From Lachnospiraceae bacterium (GTDB lineage: Bacteria > Bacillota > Clostridia > Lachnospirales > Lachnospiraceae): a DNA stretch of 64,000 nucleotides. Of the stretch, positions 24,910-34,400 are shown in pieces. The translations under genes were made by a program, and so were the position numbers. Positions within the stretch are counted from its first letter, which is position 1, and every line of letters begins with the position of its first letter. The notes below the pieces were generated by a model, which saw nothing but the letters and a program-made list of their open reading frames with translations, ran no database searches and had not been told where the DNA came from. The stretch lies in the NCBI GenBank assembly GCA_017503735.1, contig JAFVSN010000038.1, forward strand, positions 100,121-164,120, read 5' to 3'.

Positions 24910-26304
24910 TCACTCACTTAAACACCTCACCCAAACATCAAGATACTCCATTTCGCTCTCACGGATCGCCCCCGAACCCTCATATTTCCCCCTCTGTTCA
25001 ACCAATTCGGAAAGCAATACATCCAACGAATTTTTCCCCGCTCTATAAAATTCTACTTTTTTACACAACAAATAGTGATACAAGCAATTTTGCTTCGTAT
25101 TAGGAGATGCTTTTTTTCTTCTTAACATTTGTTTTTTTCTTTTTACTTCGTAGAACTCTGTACTTTCAAATTGCATAAAATTAATCATATTTGTACCAAG
25201 AATGTGTTCACAGCACTCACATTTACATATCTCTGCATAGTACCTTTCAGAACTCCCCCAATCTTCCTCTCTTGTATCAATAACCCCTATATGCTCAAGC
25301 ATATAAAAGGCTTTCGTAAAATCCACTCTTTGATGAATTGGATAATAATAATACTTTGATACCGGAATGCCACCGCCGACCGGATAAACCTTTCTACTTT
25401 CTCCGTATTCCAGACCATGTGAAACACCGTTTAGCAGTCCCAACGTTTTATGAGTAAGTAGTATTGAAAAATATCCGCCATACATATTATATATCGGTTT
25501 CCCATGCAAACCTCTCAGCAAATCCATAAACCCTCTGAGCTCGGCAAACGAAGCTTCGTGTTCATTTAATCCATCTACCCAAACCGTATATCCGGCACAA
25601 GGCAATCCCCTATAACACTCTACTATTCTCTGCATTTTCTCTGCATCAAATAATACATTCTTATTAATAATTATTTGCGCAAAAACATCTATATTATTAA
25701 ATTTATTCTCTGACCGAGAAACAGCCATATTGGCAAAACTCGTGTTAATTTCCAGCCATTTATCAAATGACACATCCTGCGCATCAAGATAAAAATATGG
25801 AGCAATTAAGAATTTAGGTCTTAACTGCGGCATATTATCAACGGTAACATAATCCAAGTATTTTTTTAAATCATGTTCTTCCATATGCTGATATACAAGA
25901 TTATATTGAAAACTCAAAACTCTATCCAAAAAAGCCTCTCTATCAGCGACTTTCAAAAAATCATCTGCCGAAACAGGAACTCCTGTACGTACTTTTTCCA
26001 GCGGTTCACCATATATTTCAATCAATTTTTCCACAGATTTTTTTATCTTTTCTTCACCGGTTGCTTTTGACTTACTCTTTAGTAGTCTTATCTCATTTTG
26101 AAATGCATATGTAATAGGGTCAATAAAAAAACCTTTCTCCGGTTTTGAAAAGAATTTTTCAACAATAAAATTGGCTATCGCCGTTGAAACAAAAGCCGCA
26201 GAGTTCCCATTAATACCCAAATAGTCATATGCAGAGATTGCCCTCCCCAAGTGCACGTTTTCTGCTACCGTTCCATAACGAAGTATGTGAATAGGCCTAT
26301 TCAT
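24910..26304 (-). CDS. Unknown protein with TGT-like features, first gene of the SIR2 operon
   Basis: The 464-residue protein shows alternating hydrophobic strands and helices suggesting a TIM barrel (KFLIAPYFYLDA at 164, IDVFAQIIINK at 205, AGYTVWVDG at 237, KPIYNMYGGYFSILLT at 269, GVSHGLEYGESR at 293). Near the C-terminus is CKCECC (360-365) with a later His410. The CxCxxC...H arrangement resembles the zinc site of tRNA-guanine transglycosylases, including the DNA-modifying DpdA relatives, although the spacing to His is longer. It is the first gene after a promoter and is followed closely by the SIR2-like gene. A base-exchange enzyme is a hypothesis only; it may be a diverged barrel used as a sensor. 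Confidence 0.7.
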   Translation of the reverse strand: MNRPIHILRYGTVAENVHLGRAISAYDYLGINGNSAAFVSTAIANFIVEKFFSKPEKGFFIDPITYAFQNEIRLLKSKSKATGEEKIKKSVEKLIEIYGEPLEKVRTGVPVSADDFLKVADREAFLDRVLSFQYNLVYQHMEEHDLKKYLDYVTVDNMPQLRPKFLIAPYFYLDAQDVSFDKWLEINTSFANMAVSRSENKFNNIDVFAQIIINKNVLFDAEKMQRIVECYRGLPCAGYTVWVDGLNEHEASFAELRGFMDLLRGLHGKPIYNMYGGYFSILLTHKTLGLLNGVSHGLEYGESRKVYPVGGGIPVSKYYYYPIHQRVDFTKAFYMLEHIGVIDTREEDWGSSERYYAEICKCECCEHILGTNMINFMQFESTEFYEVKRKKQMLRRKKASPNTKQNCLYHYLLCKKVEFYRAGKNSLDVLLSELVEQRGKYEGSGAIRESEMEYLDVWVRCLSE

Positions 26305-26381
26305 ACAAACCTCCTTTAAAATAATACACAACACACACCTGCGTGTCCTTTCCTGTCCGTACAGAATATCTTTCACCATAT

Positions 26382-26410
26382 AATCTAACACTTTTAGTCA
26401 AAAATATCAA
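26382..26410 (-). promoter_or_regulatory. Promoter of the TGT-like/SIR2 operon
   Basis: On the minus strand TTGATA (26405-26410) and TAGATT (26382-26387) are 17 bases apart, with TG one base before the -10 (extended -10). It lies about 78 bases before the start codon. Confidence 0.65.
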
Positions 26411-26471
26411 TATTCATTTTTACCAAACTTCGACCACTTTTTTGTACATTCTGCACAACAAAATTCCAAAC

Positions 26472-26508
26472 AAAAAAAGGCCCGAAAACCCAGTATTTTC
26501 AAGCCTTT
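26472..26508 (-). terminator. Terminator after the DAC-like gene
   Basis: On the minus strand AAAGGCTTGAAAA and TTTTCGGGCCTTT arms are followed by a T-run. It separates the protease/DAC-like operon from the SIR2 operon. Confidence 0.75.
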
Positions 26509-26530
26509 CTCCCACTAAATTGCTCTAAAA

Positions 26531-27985
26531 TCAATTCCGCCAATTATCCTTCGCCCATCCACTACTTTGATTTTTATTGTCCCCTTCCTCATCTTTACTA
26601 TATATCACATCTACCATTCCGTCCTCCGATACAATGATACCGACCATACAACTCTTTTCAGCATTTATCTCTATATAGTTTTTTATAGAATTGTATCTTG
26701 CACCGCGGGAAACGTTTCCTGGTTTTTTGACCTCACCATCCACTATCACACCCATTGCCAAACACTTCCCGCTCCAATCCATAATAAGTGCCCCGTCAAT
26801 GGCAGTCAACCCAAGCATTGTAATCTCATCCCATTGCCCTTCATAATGCTTTCCCTGAGACAAAAACATGCCTCTTCCAACATTACATAATCTCTCTACT
26901 TCTTCCTTCGCAAAATCTTTATCTTTAATCAGAATTGCAGATGTACCATGCTTTTGCTTTTCTAATACCTTTACAAGATCAGCCAGCATATCCGCATCTA
27001 TATCTGATTCCTTTTCCTTTATCGTTTGTATTTCCCTACGTTCCTCATCTTTTTCATCAAGATTGACATGATAATCTCCTTGATAAAAGGATAACATCTC
27101 CCTTCCCTCAACAAAAATGGACCAATGTAAAAAACCTTTAAATTCAACAAAACTCAAGTCGTTTCTATTGTCCTCGGAACATTTTACCAAGTGAGTGACA
27201 ACTAAGTCTTTGCCTTTTGATGTTGCAAGCAACTGTACTTCTCCTTTACCTGCTATCTCCATCAGCTTTCGAATAGTTCTTCTGTTGTCTGATATCAATT
27301 TACGTGTATCATCGTTTCCACCAAACTCCTCTACTATTTCTCCGTAACTATCCGAGGACTCGCCTGCGATAAAAAGAATGGATTTGTTCTGAGCCCCTTC
27401 ATAAAGGCATGAAGACAGACTAATTAACAATTCCACATCCGGCAGATTATAGGTATTCACAATATAATCTACATACTTTCTCTTAAAAAACCATGTCTCA
27501 CACAGGGAACCGACTTCATTATTTCTTATATTCGTATAAAGGTTTGTAATATCATTACGTTTCAAATTACACTTTGATAATTCCAGAAAAACAAACCACA
27601 GAATCTCCTTGCAATGCTTATATTTCTCGGCAATAAAGACAGCAATCACTATTTTCTCTGATTTCACATAAAAAATATTATTTCCGCTTTCGATTACTTC
27701 CGCTTCTTTCTTAGTATGTTCAAGTATTTTCTTTATCCATTCGTAGAAGACTTCTTTCGAAAATTCCTCCGGTAAACACTTCATTGTCTCTTCTTTGGTC
27801 GAAACAGAACTATAAAACCTCTCCTCTCTATCATCAACCGGATTTTCTATATAGTCATCTTCTTTTCTCGGGTTTCTATCACTTTCCGATACAATCAACA
27901 ACATCATTTCAAATGCTTCAGACGGCATCTTTAGATCATACCCGTTCAACTTTTTCATAAGCAAATCTTTAATATCTTTAGCCAT
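26531..27985 (-). CDS. Protein with C-terminal DisA/DAC-like (diadenylate cyclase fold) domain
   Basis: The 484-residue protein has an unrecognised N-terminal half. Its C-terminal part (about 335-465) matches the DisA_N/DAC fold: LEKQKHGTSAILI, LTAIDGALIMDWSGKCLAMGVI (Asp397-Gly-Ala at the adenosine site), RGARYNS at 427-433 in place of the GTRHRAA phosphate motif, and VGIIVSEDGMVDVIY. Family knowledge: DAC domains join two ATP into c-di-AMP, and DAC-like proteins with variable N-terminal sensors have been predicted in conflict systems. The RHR motif is altered, so the domain may be a divergent cyclase or only a nucleotide sensor. It starts 34 bases after the metalloprotease-like gene. Confidence 0.78.
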   Translation of the reverse strand: MAKDIKDLLMKKLNGYDLKMPSEAFEMMLLIVSESDRNPRKEDDYIENPVDDREERFYSSVSTKEETMKCLPEEFSKEVFYEWIKKILEHTKKEAEVIESGNNIFYVKSEKIVIAVFIAEKYKHCKEILWFVFLELSKCNLKRNDITNLYTNIRNNEVGSLCETWFFKRKYVDYIVNTYNLPDVELLISLSSCLYEGAQNKSILFIAGESSDSYGEIVEEFGGNDDTRKLISDNRRTIRKLMEIAGKGEVQLLATSKGKDLVVTHLVKCSEDNRNDLSFVEFKGFLHWSIFVEGREMLSFYQGDYHVNLDEKDEERREIQTIKEKESDIDADMLADLVKVLEKQKHGTSAILIKDKDFAKEEVERLCNVGRGMFLSQGKHYEGQWDEITMLGLTAIDGALIMDWSGKCLAMGVIVDGEVKKPGNVSRGARYNSIKNYIEINAEKSCMVGIIVSEDGMVDVIYSKDEEGDNKNQSSGWAKDNWRN

Positions 27986-28019
27986 TGTAATTTACTCCGA
28001 TTTAGTCGTATTTGTTATT

Positions 28020-30686
28020 TCATATCTGTTCTGTCATTTTACCGGACGCCAACTCAGTCATTACATCGTTTACCCCTTCTTCATACCACCGGAATCCATT
28101 AAGCATTTTAGAAAAAAACACATTTACATTTGTTTCATTTTGCATTTGATATAAGTTTCTTGCAGTTTTCAAACATACATCATCCTTTAAAATTTCTCTA
28201 AAGAAACTTTTAGAACATGAATAAAGATAATCAACAAATTGCCGTAAAACGTAATTATCGGTAAACAACAACCACGGTTCCTTTACAAAATCCGCTGTCT
28301 TAAAATCTGCATAACCATCATAAATATAATTCTCTACAAAACCAAGCACAGTCTCAAACAATTCCTTACAATCTTTAGACCACTCTTTATGGTTTTTGTA
28401 CTGTTCCTCATCCCATCTGAAACAATCCGGCATATCCTCTAACGGTTGACTCATTGTTGCGTAAACGAGTGCAATTCGAATCATTATCTTACTTTGGCAG
28501 AACCCTCTCATACTTTCGCGTTTCTGTTCACTGAGAGTCATTATTGAAGTAATATAGTCCTCCAACGACAGTTTGAGTAATAAGATACAGATAACATCTG
28601 CATAACATTCCTTCATAAAGTAGAAAATATTATTTAATATGAATTCTATTGACAACGTAGTTTCCGAATTTACCGTAACTCCACAAAATGCATTTATATA
28701 ATCCTGCAGGTGGCTCTTCGTTCTTGTATAAAACACCTCCCACTCACGCTCATCATCCGAACCATAGCAAGCTTCAAACTCATCATCAATCATAAAAGAA
28801 AGCAAGTCGATTCCTCTGTCAGATAATACATTCTTAATCGAGCCGGACAAATTCCATCTCAAAACCTCTGCATGATATTCATACTGCTTATTAAAACCTT
28901 TACTTTCCTCTATACTATCCTTGGAGCTTTCGTTCCCCATATAACTATTTACGTTTCTTAAATACTGTTCGTTTTGATTCAAAGAAATATATGCATCAAT
29001 CCACTTTTTTACTTTTTCTTCGAATTTCTTAACGTTTTCCGCTTTTATTACACTCCCGCTGATTTCTTCACCGTGTTCATAATAACCCTTCATCGCCAGA
29101 CCAATCATACGGGCACAAATAGTCAAAATATGTTTATATCTACCCTCGCGATTTCTAATCTTTTTTCCGACAAAATGTGCAGTCTCATGCCCTAATGCAA
29201 AAAGCATGGCTTTAATGTTATACATGTATTTTTCAGGAGTTCTGATTAAAAACAACCTCTTGGTGCTATTCTCACGGCACGGAAACAATTCCATCACTTC
29301 AATATCATCATTTAGACCGGCACACATCAAAAATTCGTATGTTGTTGCAGGCCTAGCATCTTCCACATTCCTGACATTTAAAACCTGCTTTATTGCATAG
29401 ATATACGAATTATACAAAGTAATAAATTTAATCGGCATATCAAAGTATTTTATGTTAAAATCCGTTATCTGGGAATAAATACGTTCCGGTTTAACAAAAT
29501 TCTGTGTACATAATTTCATACACTCCATAAAACTATAGTGATACCTTACACATTCCCTCTCTTTCCCCGATGAAAGAACAATAAACTGATAAAACGGCAA
29601 AAATAACGGAAAGAAAGTATAATCAGAAAAAGGACGCTCATCCCTATTCACGTATTCAAAACGTCGAAATGCATTAATAAGCATCAATAAATTCTTCATT
29701 TCTACATCCGAAAACACTTTTGAATCCGTAGCTTTGACAAAACTTGCAAGCATATCGCAAAACGGGCGTTCCATATTCATATTTGTAATCGTTTTCTTTT
29801 TCTGCGATTCCTCGACTATAGTTTTATTTTCTTTAAACAAAACTCTGGTTGAGACAGCATATGCATAGTTTTGTGTACATAAATTTGAATTACACAAAAG
29901 GCCACTTTCTTTCTTAAAAAAAGAAAGAAAGGCCTTCCACGATATGTTGCGCATAAAAAACGTATCATCTTCAGTGCCAAGAACACTTTTGCGCCATATC
30001 ACCTCATCCCCATATCCTTTATCTCGTAGCTGCTCTTTAATTCTTTGATATAGTAATTCGGTACATTCTCTATTCTTCTCAACAACCTGAAGTTCCACCA
30101 TTGGCACAATATCATTATCCCGAACCCGATTAATATCTGAATCAATTACGTTCCGTCTAACACCCATTATCGAATAAGTATTACGGAGTTTTAAACAGTC
30201 CTCCCTTTGCTCATAATGCAAATCATTTATAATCTTAAATCCTTCCTCTGCAGTTTCGGATTTGATAACAAGAATCATATCACTATTATCAAGTGAATGA
30301 TACAATAAACACCCAGCCCCTGCTTTCTGAAGTTCTTCTCGCGTGTTATTATATCGATTTTCTAATGCTGCTTTCGTATCGTCAGAAAGTTGCATTAAGC
30401 AAACATAAATAAAAGGAGCGTCTATCCTCCAAAATGCTTCTTCCTCTTCCTCGTTTCCATAAAGTCCCCAAAGCACATGAGTGAAATAACTTCCGCTCGT
30501 TTCGTAATCTTTGCTTTTCTCAAACAACGAAGACAAATCCGACATATCCTTTAAAATGACTCTTCCTTCGATGGAAATGCCATCATAGTGACCAAATGCC
30601 TGATAGTCCCAGTCTCTTTCTCTGTCCGAAATCTCGGCAGGTAAAAACTCATTATAAAGCAACAAAGGGCGACATACTGTTCCCAT
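28020..30686 (-). CDS. Large HExxH metalloprotease-like protein of the DAC-like operon
   Basis: The 888-residue protein contains LGHETAHFVG with HExxH at 500-504 in a helix. About 190 residues later comes ECYADVI (Glu693, Asp697), which fits the third zinc ligand ExxAD of gluzincin-type peptidases. The N-terminal 300 residues hold what may be two similar alpha/beta units: 91-175 with SLDNSDMILVI, and 194-285 with GTEDDTFFMRNI. They have a strand-helix-strand pattern recalling ferredoxin-like or nucleotidyl-cyclase-like modules. The remainder is mostly helical. No signal peptide or membrane helix is evident, so it should be cytosolic. Directly followed by a DAC-like gene, it could be a protease effector or a regulator cleaved or activated by a nucleotide signal. 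This is inference. Confidence 0.72.
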   Translation of the reverse strand: MGTVCRPLLLYNEFLPAEISDRERDWDYQAFGHYDGISIEGRVILKDMSDLSSLFEKSKDYETSGSYFTHVLWGLYGNEEEEEAFWRIDAPFIYVCLMQLSDDTKAALENRYNNTREELQKAGAGCLLYHSLDNSDMILVIKSETAEEGFKIINDLHYEQREDCLKLRNTYSIMGVRRNVIDSDINRVRDNDIVPMVELQVVEKNRECTELLYQRIKEQLRDKGYGDEVIWRKSVLGTEDDTFFMRNISWKAFLSFFKKESGLLCNSNLCTQNYAYAVSTRVLFKENKTIVEESQKKKTITNMNMERPFCDMLASFVKATDSKVFSDVEMKNLLMLINAFRRFEYVNRDERPFSDYTFFPLFLPFYQFIVLSSGKERECVRYHYSFMECMKLCTQNFVKPERIYSQITDFNIKYFDMPIKFITLYNSYIYAIKQVLNVRNVEDARPATTYEFLMCAGLNDDIEVMELFPCRENSTKRLFLIRTPEKYMYNIKAMLFALGHETAHFVGKKIRNREGRYKHILTICARMIGLAMKGYYEHGEEISGSVIKAENVKKFEEKVKKWIDAYISLNQNEQYLRNVNSYMGNESSKDSIEESKGFNKQYEYHAEVLRWNLSGSIKNVLSDRGIDLLSFMIDDEFEACYGSDDEREWEVFYTRTKSHLQDYINAFCGVTVNSETTLSIEFILNNIFYFMKECYADVICILLLKLSLEDYITSIMTLSEQKRESMRGFCQSKIMIRIALVYATMSQPLEDMPDCFRWDEEQYKNHKEWSKDCKELFETVLGFVENYIYDGYADFKTADFVKEPWLLFTDNYVLRQFVDYLYSCSKSFFREILKDDVCLKTARNLYQMQNETNVNVFFSKMLNGFRWYEEGVNDVMTELASGKMTEQI

Positions 30687-30704
30687 AAAACCTCCTCAAA
30701 GAAA

Positions 30705-30728
30705 AAGGATGTGAATCATCACATCCTT
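30705..30728 (-). terminator. Intrinsic terminator/attenuator before the metalloprotease-like gene
   Basis: A perfect 10-base-pair stem AAGGATGTGA/TCACATCCTT with a 4-base loop is followed on the minus strand by a T-rich run. It lies between the small ORF stop (30738) and the protease gene start (30686), so most transcripts may end here. Confidence 0.75.
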
Positions 30729-30737
30729 CCGTTACAA

Positions 30738-30971
30738 TCAAAATAATTTTTTTGGAATCGGTGGATAACTCACCTCTCGGTTCTTCTTGAATCTCGTTAA
30801 ATCATTTTCAATACTGCATCCTAAAGGCTCCAAATCGTCATTGGAGACACATGTACTTCCCTTTGGAAATTGCTGACGCGCCAATCTTGCTCGAGTCTCT
30901 CTACCTGCTGACCCTTCAAACTTACATATAGCATTCTTGCATATTATATTCCTTTTAAAATCTTTACCCAT
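30738..30971 (-). CDS. Small protein of unknown function upstream of the protease/DAC-like genes
   Basis: A 77-residue basic protein beginning MGKDFKRNIICKNAICKFEG, with an Arg-rich middle (GRETRARLARQQF) and a Pro/Lys-rich end. No family was recognised. The ATG at 30971 has an AAAGGG site; a longer frame to 31064 has no ribosome site. It is transcribed from a consensus promoter about 150 bases upstream and ends just before a strong terminator, with the metalloprotease-like gene immediately beyond. It could be a small regulator, antitoxin or leader gene of the operon. Confidence 0.55.
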   Translation of the reverse strand: MGKDFKRNIICKNAICKFEGSAGRETRARLARQQFPKGSTCVSNDDLEPLGCSIENDLTRFKKNREVSYPPIPKKLF

Positions 30972-31127
30972 ATTTTTCCCTTTCTGCTCATGTCTGTCAT
31001 ACCCACCCATACGAAACACAAGCACTCGACATGGAGTATATTTATACTTTTCTATAGACATCATAAACTATTGCCAAAGCACATTCCCATGCCGCAAGCC
31101 ATAACTCAGCTAGTAAAAACCATCTTC

Positions 31128-31156
31128 ATCATACACCACTATATATCACTTGTCAA
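31128..31156 (-). promoter_or_regulatory. Promoter of the small ORF/metalloprotease/DAC-like operon
   Basis: On the minus strand TTGACA (31151-31156) and TATGAT (31128-31133) are exactly 17 bases apart. Confidence 0.8.
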
Positions 31157-31398
31157 TGTTTAATACTACTAAATTTTAACCTTTGTTATTGTGCAATATT
31201 CACAAAAATCCTCACCTGTTTTTGTTAACAATCACAGTTGACACTTTCATAAAACTCTTTTCTACTCATAGTATACTTCGTTTCATCAGAATAATACCAA
31301 AATATTATTACAAATCCGTCACTACACAGGTTGTATTCCAAATCTCCATTCCGCACATTTGCGTTCTAAAATATTATATTTTATTATATAAATATTTC

Positions 31399-31427
31399 TT
31401 GGCTTTATAGCAAGTCACAATTATAAT
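31399..31427 (+). promoter_or_regulatory. Promoter of the 1107-residue XRE/PLD-like gene
   Basis: TTGGCT (31399-31404) and TATAAT (31422-31427) with 17-base spacing, 45 bases upstream of the ATG, which has an AGGAGGA site. Confidence 0.75.
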
Positions 31428-31472
31428 ATGATTACAAGCAATTAAACCATCTTAAAAGGAGGATGTATCCAC

Positions 31473-34400
31473 ATGAGCTTTTCATATAAGAACCTTTGGA
31501 ATACCCTGGAACGTTACAACATGAGTAAAACCGATTTGCGGCAAACGCTGGGCTTTAGCACCGCAACGCTTGCAAAGCTTTCAGCAGACCAACCGGTTGC
31601 ATTGGATGTCTTGGACAAAATCTGCGAAAAACTAGGCTGCTCTTTCAGCGACATTATCGCCTACAAATCCGATACTGTCACTTCTCTGCCTTGGTCTACC
31701 ATCTCTCCGGAGCAAACTTATTTAATCAACCTCTATTTTTATCATACCACAGAGCAGACCACCTATGTTTACGGTTTTGCTACTCCTTATCATATAACGG
31801 AAGAGGGTATGAACCACTGGAAGCTTTCTCAAGCAGAAACCAATCACATTTTTTATATCATGCGCGGTTACATCACCGGTGCAAAGTTGCTCACTTTTAT
31901 CCAATCCGCTCAAAACAAAGAAACTATTGGCCAACTCTTAGAAGAAAACAATATAACGCTTCACTCAAAAAAATGTACAAAGGACTCACTAGAGGCTATC
32001 TACGCCCTTTCTATATGTAATGGCAACTCTGTTTATCGTCCAAAATATCTATTGACAACCCATGAAGAGACTGCCGGACTTACCGTTTCCTTAAAACCAC
32101 AGCATTCTTTTGAGGATACCGCTATGTACTGCGAAAGCCTTTTCGGAAGAAACAAACAGTTCTTATACAACACAGACGGTTCTTCGGACTGTAAAAAGTT
32201 GGAAGCCATTTGGCAGTTACTCAAAGAAGAACTCCCCATCCGAGGAAACCTAAACGAGCTGTCCCGTATCAATAATTTTGAAATCTTTTCTCCTTTACTT
32301 CCGTGTATTGATGCTAAAGAGGCCATTCACTGGAAGGTGGATTGCCGCGAAAAACACGGTGAAAAAATCCCAGAGTATATTTCCGTGCAGCTTGACCATC
32401 ACTTTCTTCAAGGTGAGTATCTGGTAAATGTACAGGCCTATAATACTCAGAACGCCTTTTTAGACCGCACCATACAGGTTTACTGCGGAGAAGAAGACAT
32501 CCATCTACACCTTCCATTACAGGAAAGCATTTCTCTTGCTACGGTAAAGGTGTGGCAGGTTAACACCCATAACGCCGACAGTAACCTAATTTATTCATCC
32601 ACCCATAGCCTGATGCGCCACATCCACATGGATATGCATCTCATTCACCGCACCTTTCAAATTGAGGATGCCTGGACAAAAAAAATTGATAAAACACAAA
32701 GTAAGGAAAATGCAAAAACAGACTATAAAAAAGGGCAATACTCTTCTCTACATCCGATATCCATCAGCGACAATTCAGAAGAATACTGGGTATCCGAAGA
32801 AGCGGCAATCAAAAAAGAGGCCAGACTTTTGCTCGGCACCTATCATCCGCTTGCTGAAAAAGGCATTTTTTTGCCTGAAGGCCCGGAAAGTCATCTGCAA
32901 TTTCTTACCTGGTTAAAGATGAAACTCAGTACGACCGACATTCACCGAGTAGTACTTATCGACCCGTATATTACAGCCGAAAGCATCAACAAGATGCTGC
33001 GAAGCATCAGTAATAGCAGTATTGCCTACGAAATTATAACGGACTCCTCTGCTTCCTCGCACAAGGATAGTAGTCGTATTCCAAACATAAAAAAAATGGT
33101 AGGGTTTCTTGACGTTCTTCAACCGGGGAGTTTGAAAATTCGAACGATTTCTACTTCAAAGCCATTCTTACATGACCGTTTTCTCTTTTTACTTGGGAAG
33201 GAATCACAACCAATCGTTTACATCCTTTCCAACTCCCTCGATAACGTCGCCGAGCAACATACCTCTGTTATTATGCCTACCGACAATCAGCTGGCAAAAA
33301 AAATCTTTGAGTACTATACCACTCAGTTTGCGAATTTTAAGGAATCCGGACATCTCGAAATGCTTTACGATTCGGAAAAAGGAAAGAAGATACCACACAA
33401 ACAAAAGCCAGCCTCTACTGTTTCCGATGGCAAAAAGATATATACACCCGAGGATTTTGTGATGCGGCTTGCCTCCGATTTTCCATCCACCTTAGCTTCC
33501 CTCGCCTATATGCAGCCTAAAACGAAGGAAACATGCCTTAAACGTTTCATGGACATGGATAATGAAGAGGTCATTCCTCCGCTTCTCTCCATATTGGATG
33601 ACTACCTCATCCTGTCTTCCCAAAATGAGCAGACAGAAGGAAATTCCTTGCTGCTATCAACGGCACAACTGTTGTTACAACTTCCGGATTCCCAAGGTAG
33701 CCTTTTGCAAAATGCTTCGTGGCTTCCCGACCATTGCTACGAATATCAACGTAATCATTGTGGTTGGTCTGTTCACTTTGCAATAGAACTGCTTTGGAAA
33801 AAGGACCCTGTTCTTTATTGTGACCGGCTATCCGCATTAAAACACAAACTGGAAGAAGACCGTTCCTTTTCGGATCATCGCATCTTCCGACTTGCAGCTT
33901 CTATGATTGGGCACCTCGCCACTGAACTGGCTTTCCATGCTGAAGCACCGGACTTATCTGTGCTTTTCCAGTCAGACCTTCCGCTGTTGCGTGCTCTAGC
34001 CACAACAGCGGTACTCTCTCTTCCGCAAAGAGAGTCCATAAATAGTTCTCTCATTGACTCTCAGGTAGGAATTCTGAAGAAACATCTTTCCGGCAAGGAA
34101 CTGGTTTTAACAGAGCTCTACCAAATCAAGGAATTGCAAGTACTGATATATCAAAAACCCAACGATCATGAACGTCTTCAGCCGGTAATTGATGAACTTA
34201 TCAACCACGTAGTTGATACGATTACCACCATCGCATCAGTCCCTTCAGAGAATAATGAGTTCAGCGATGACGACCTATACCATTACCTGCTTTTGCTTTA
34301 CTCCCGTAATTCGGAAGACATCTGCCAGATCATACAGAGACTTTGTCAGAGCGGTTATTATTCTACCGAAGCTGCCAATAACCATCTGGTCGCTCTGTTT

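Larger units (their letters stand above)
30972..31472. other. Divergent promoter region of the conflict island
   Basis: This 501-base AT-rich spacer carries a consensus promoter in each direction (minus 31128-31156, plus 31399-31427) and a TTGTTAACAA palindrome at 31222-31231. The minus transcript has a leader of about 150 bases. No further gene is supported. Confidence 0.6.

Noticed and set aside
31239-31267. A second plus-strand promoter beginning TTGACA at about 31238
   Set aside because: No acceptable -10 hexamer at 16-18 bases; the TTGGCT-17-TATAAT pair nearer to the gene is better.
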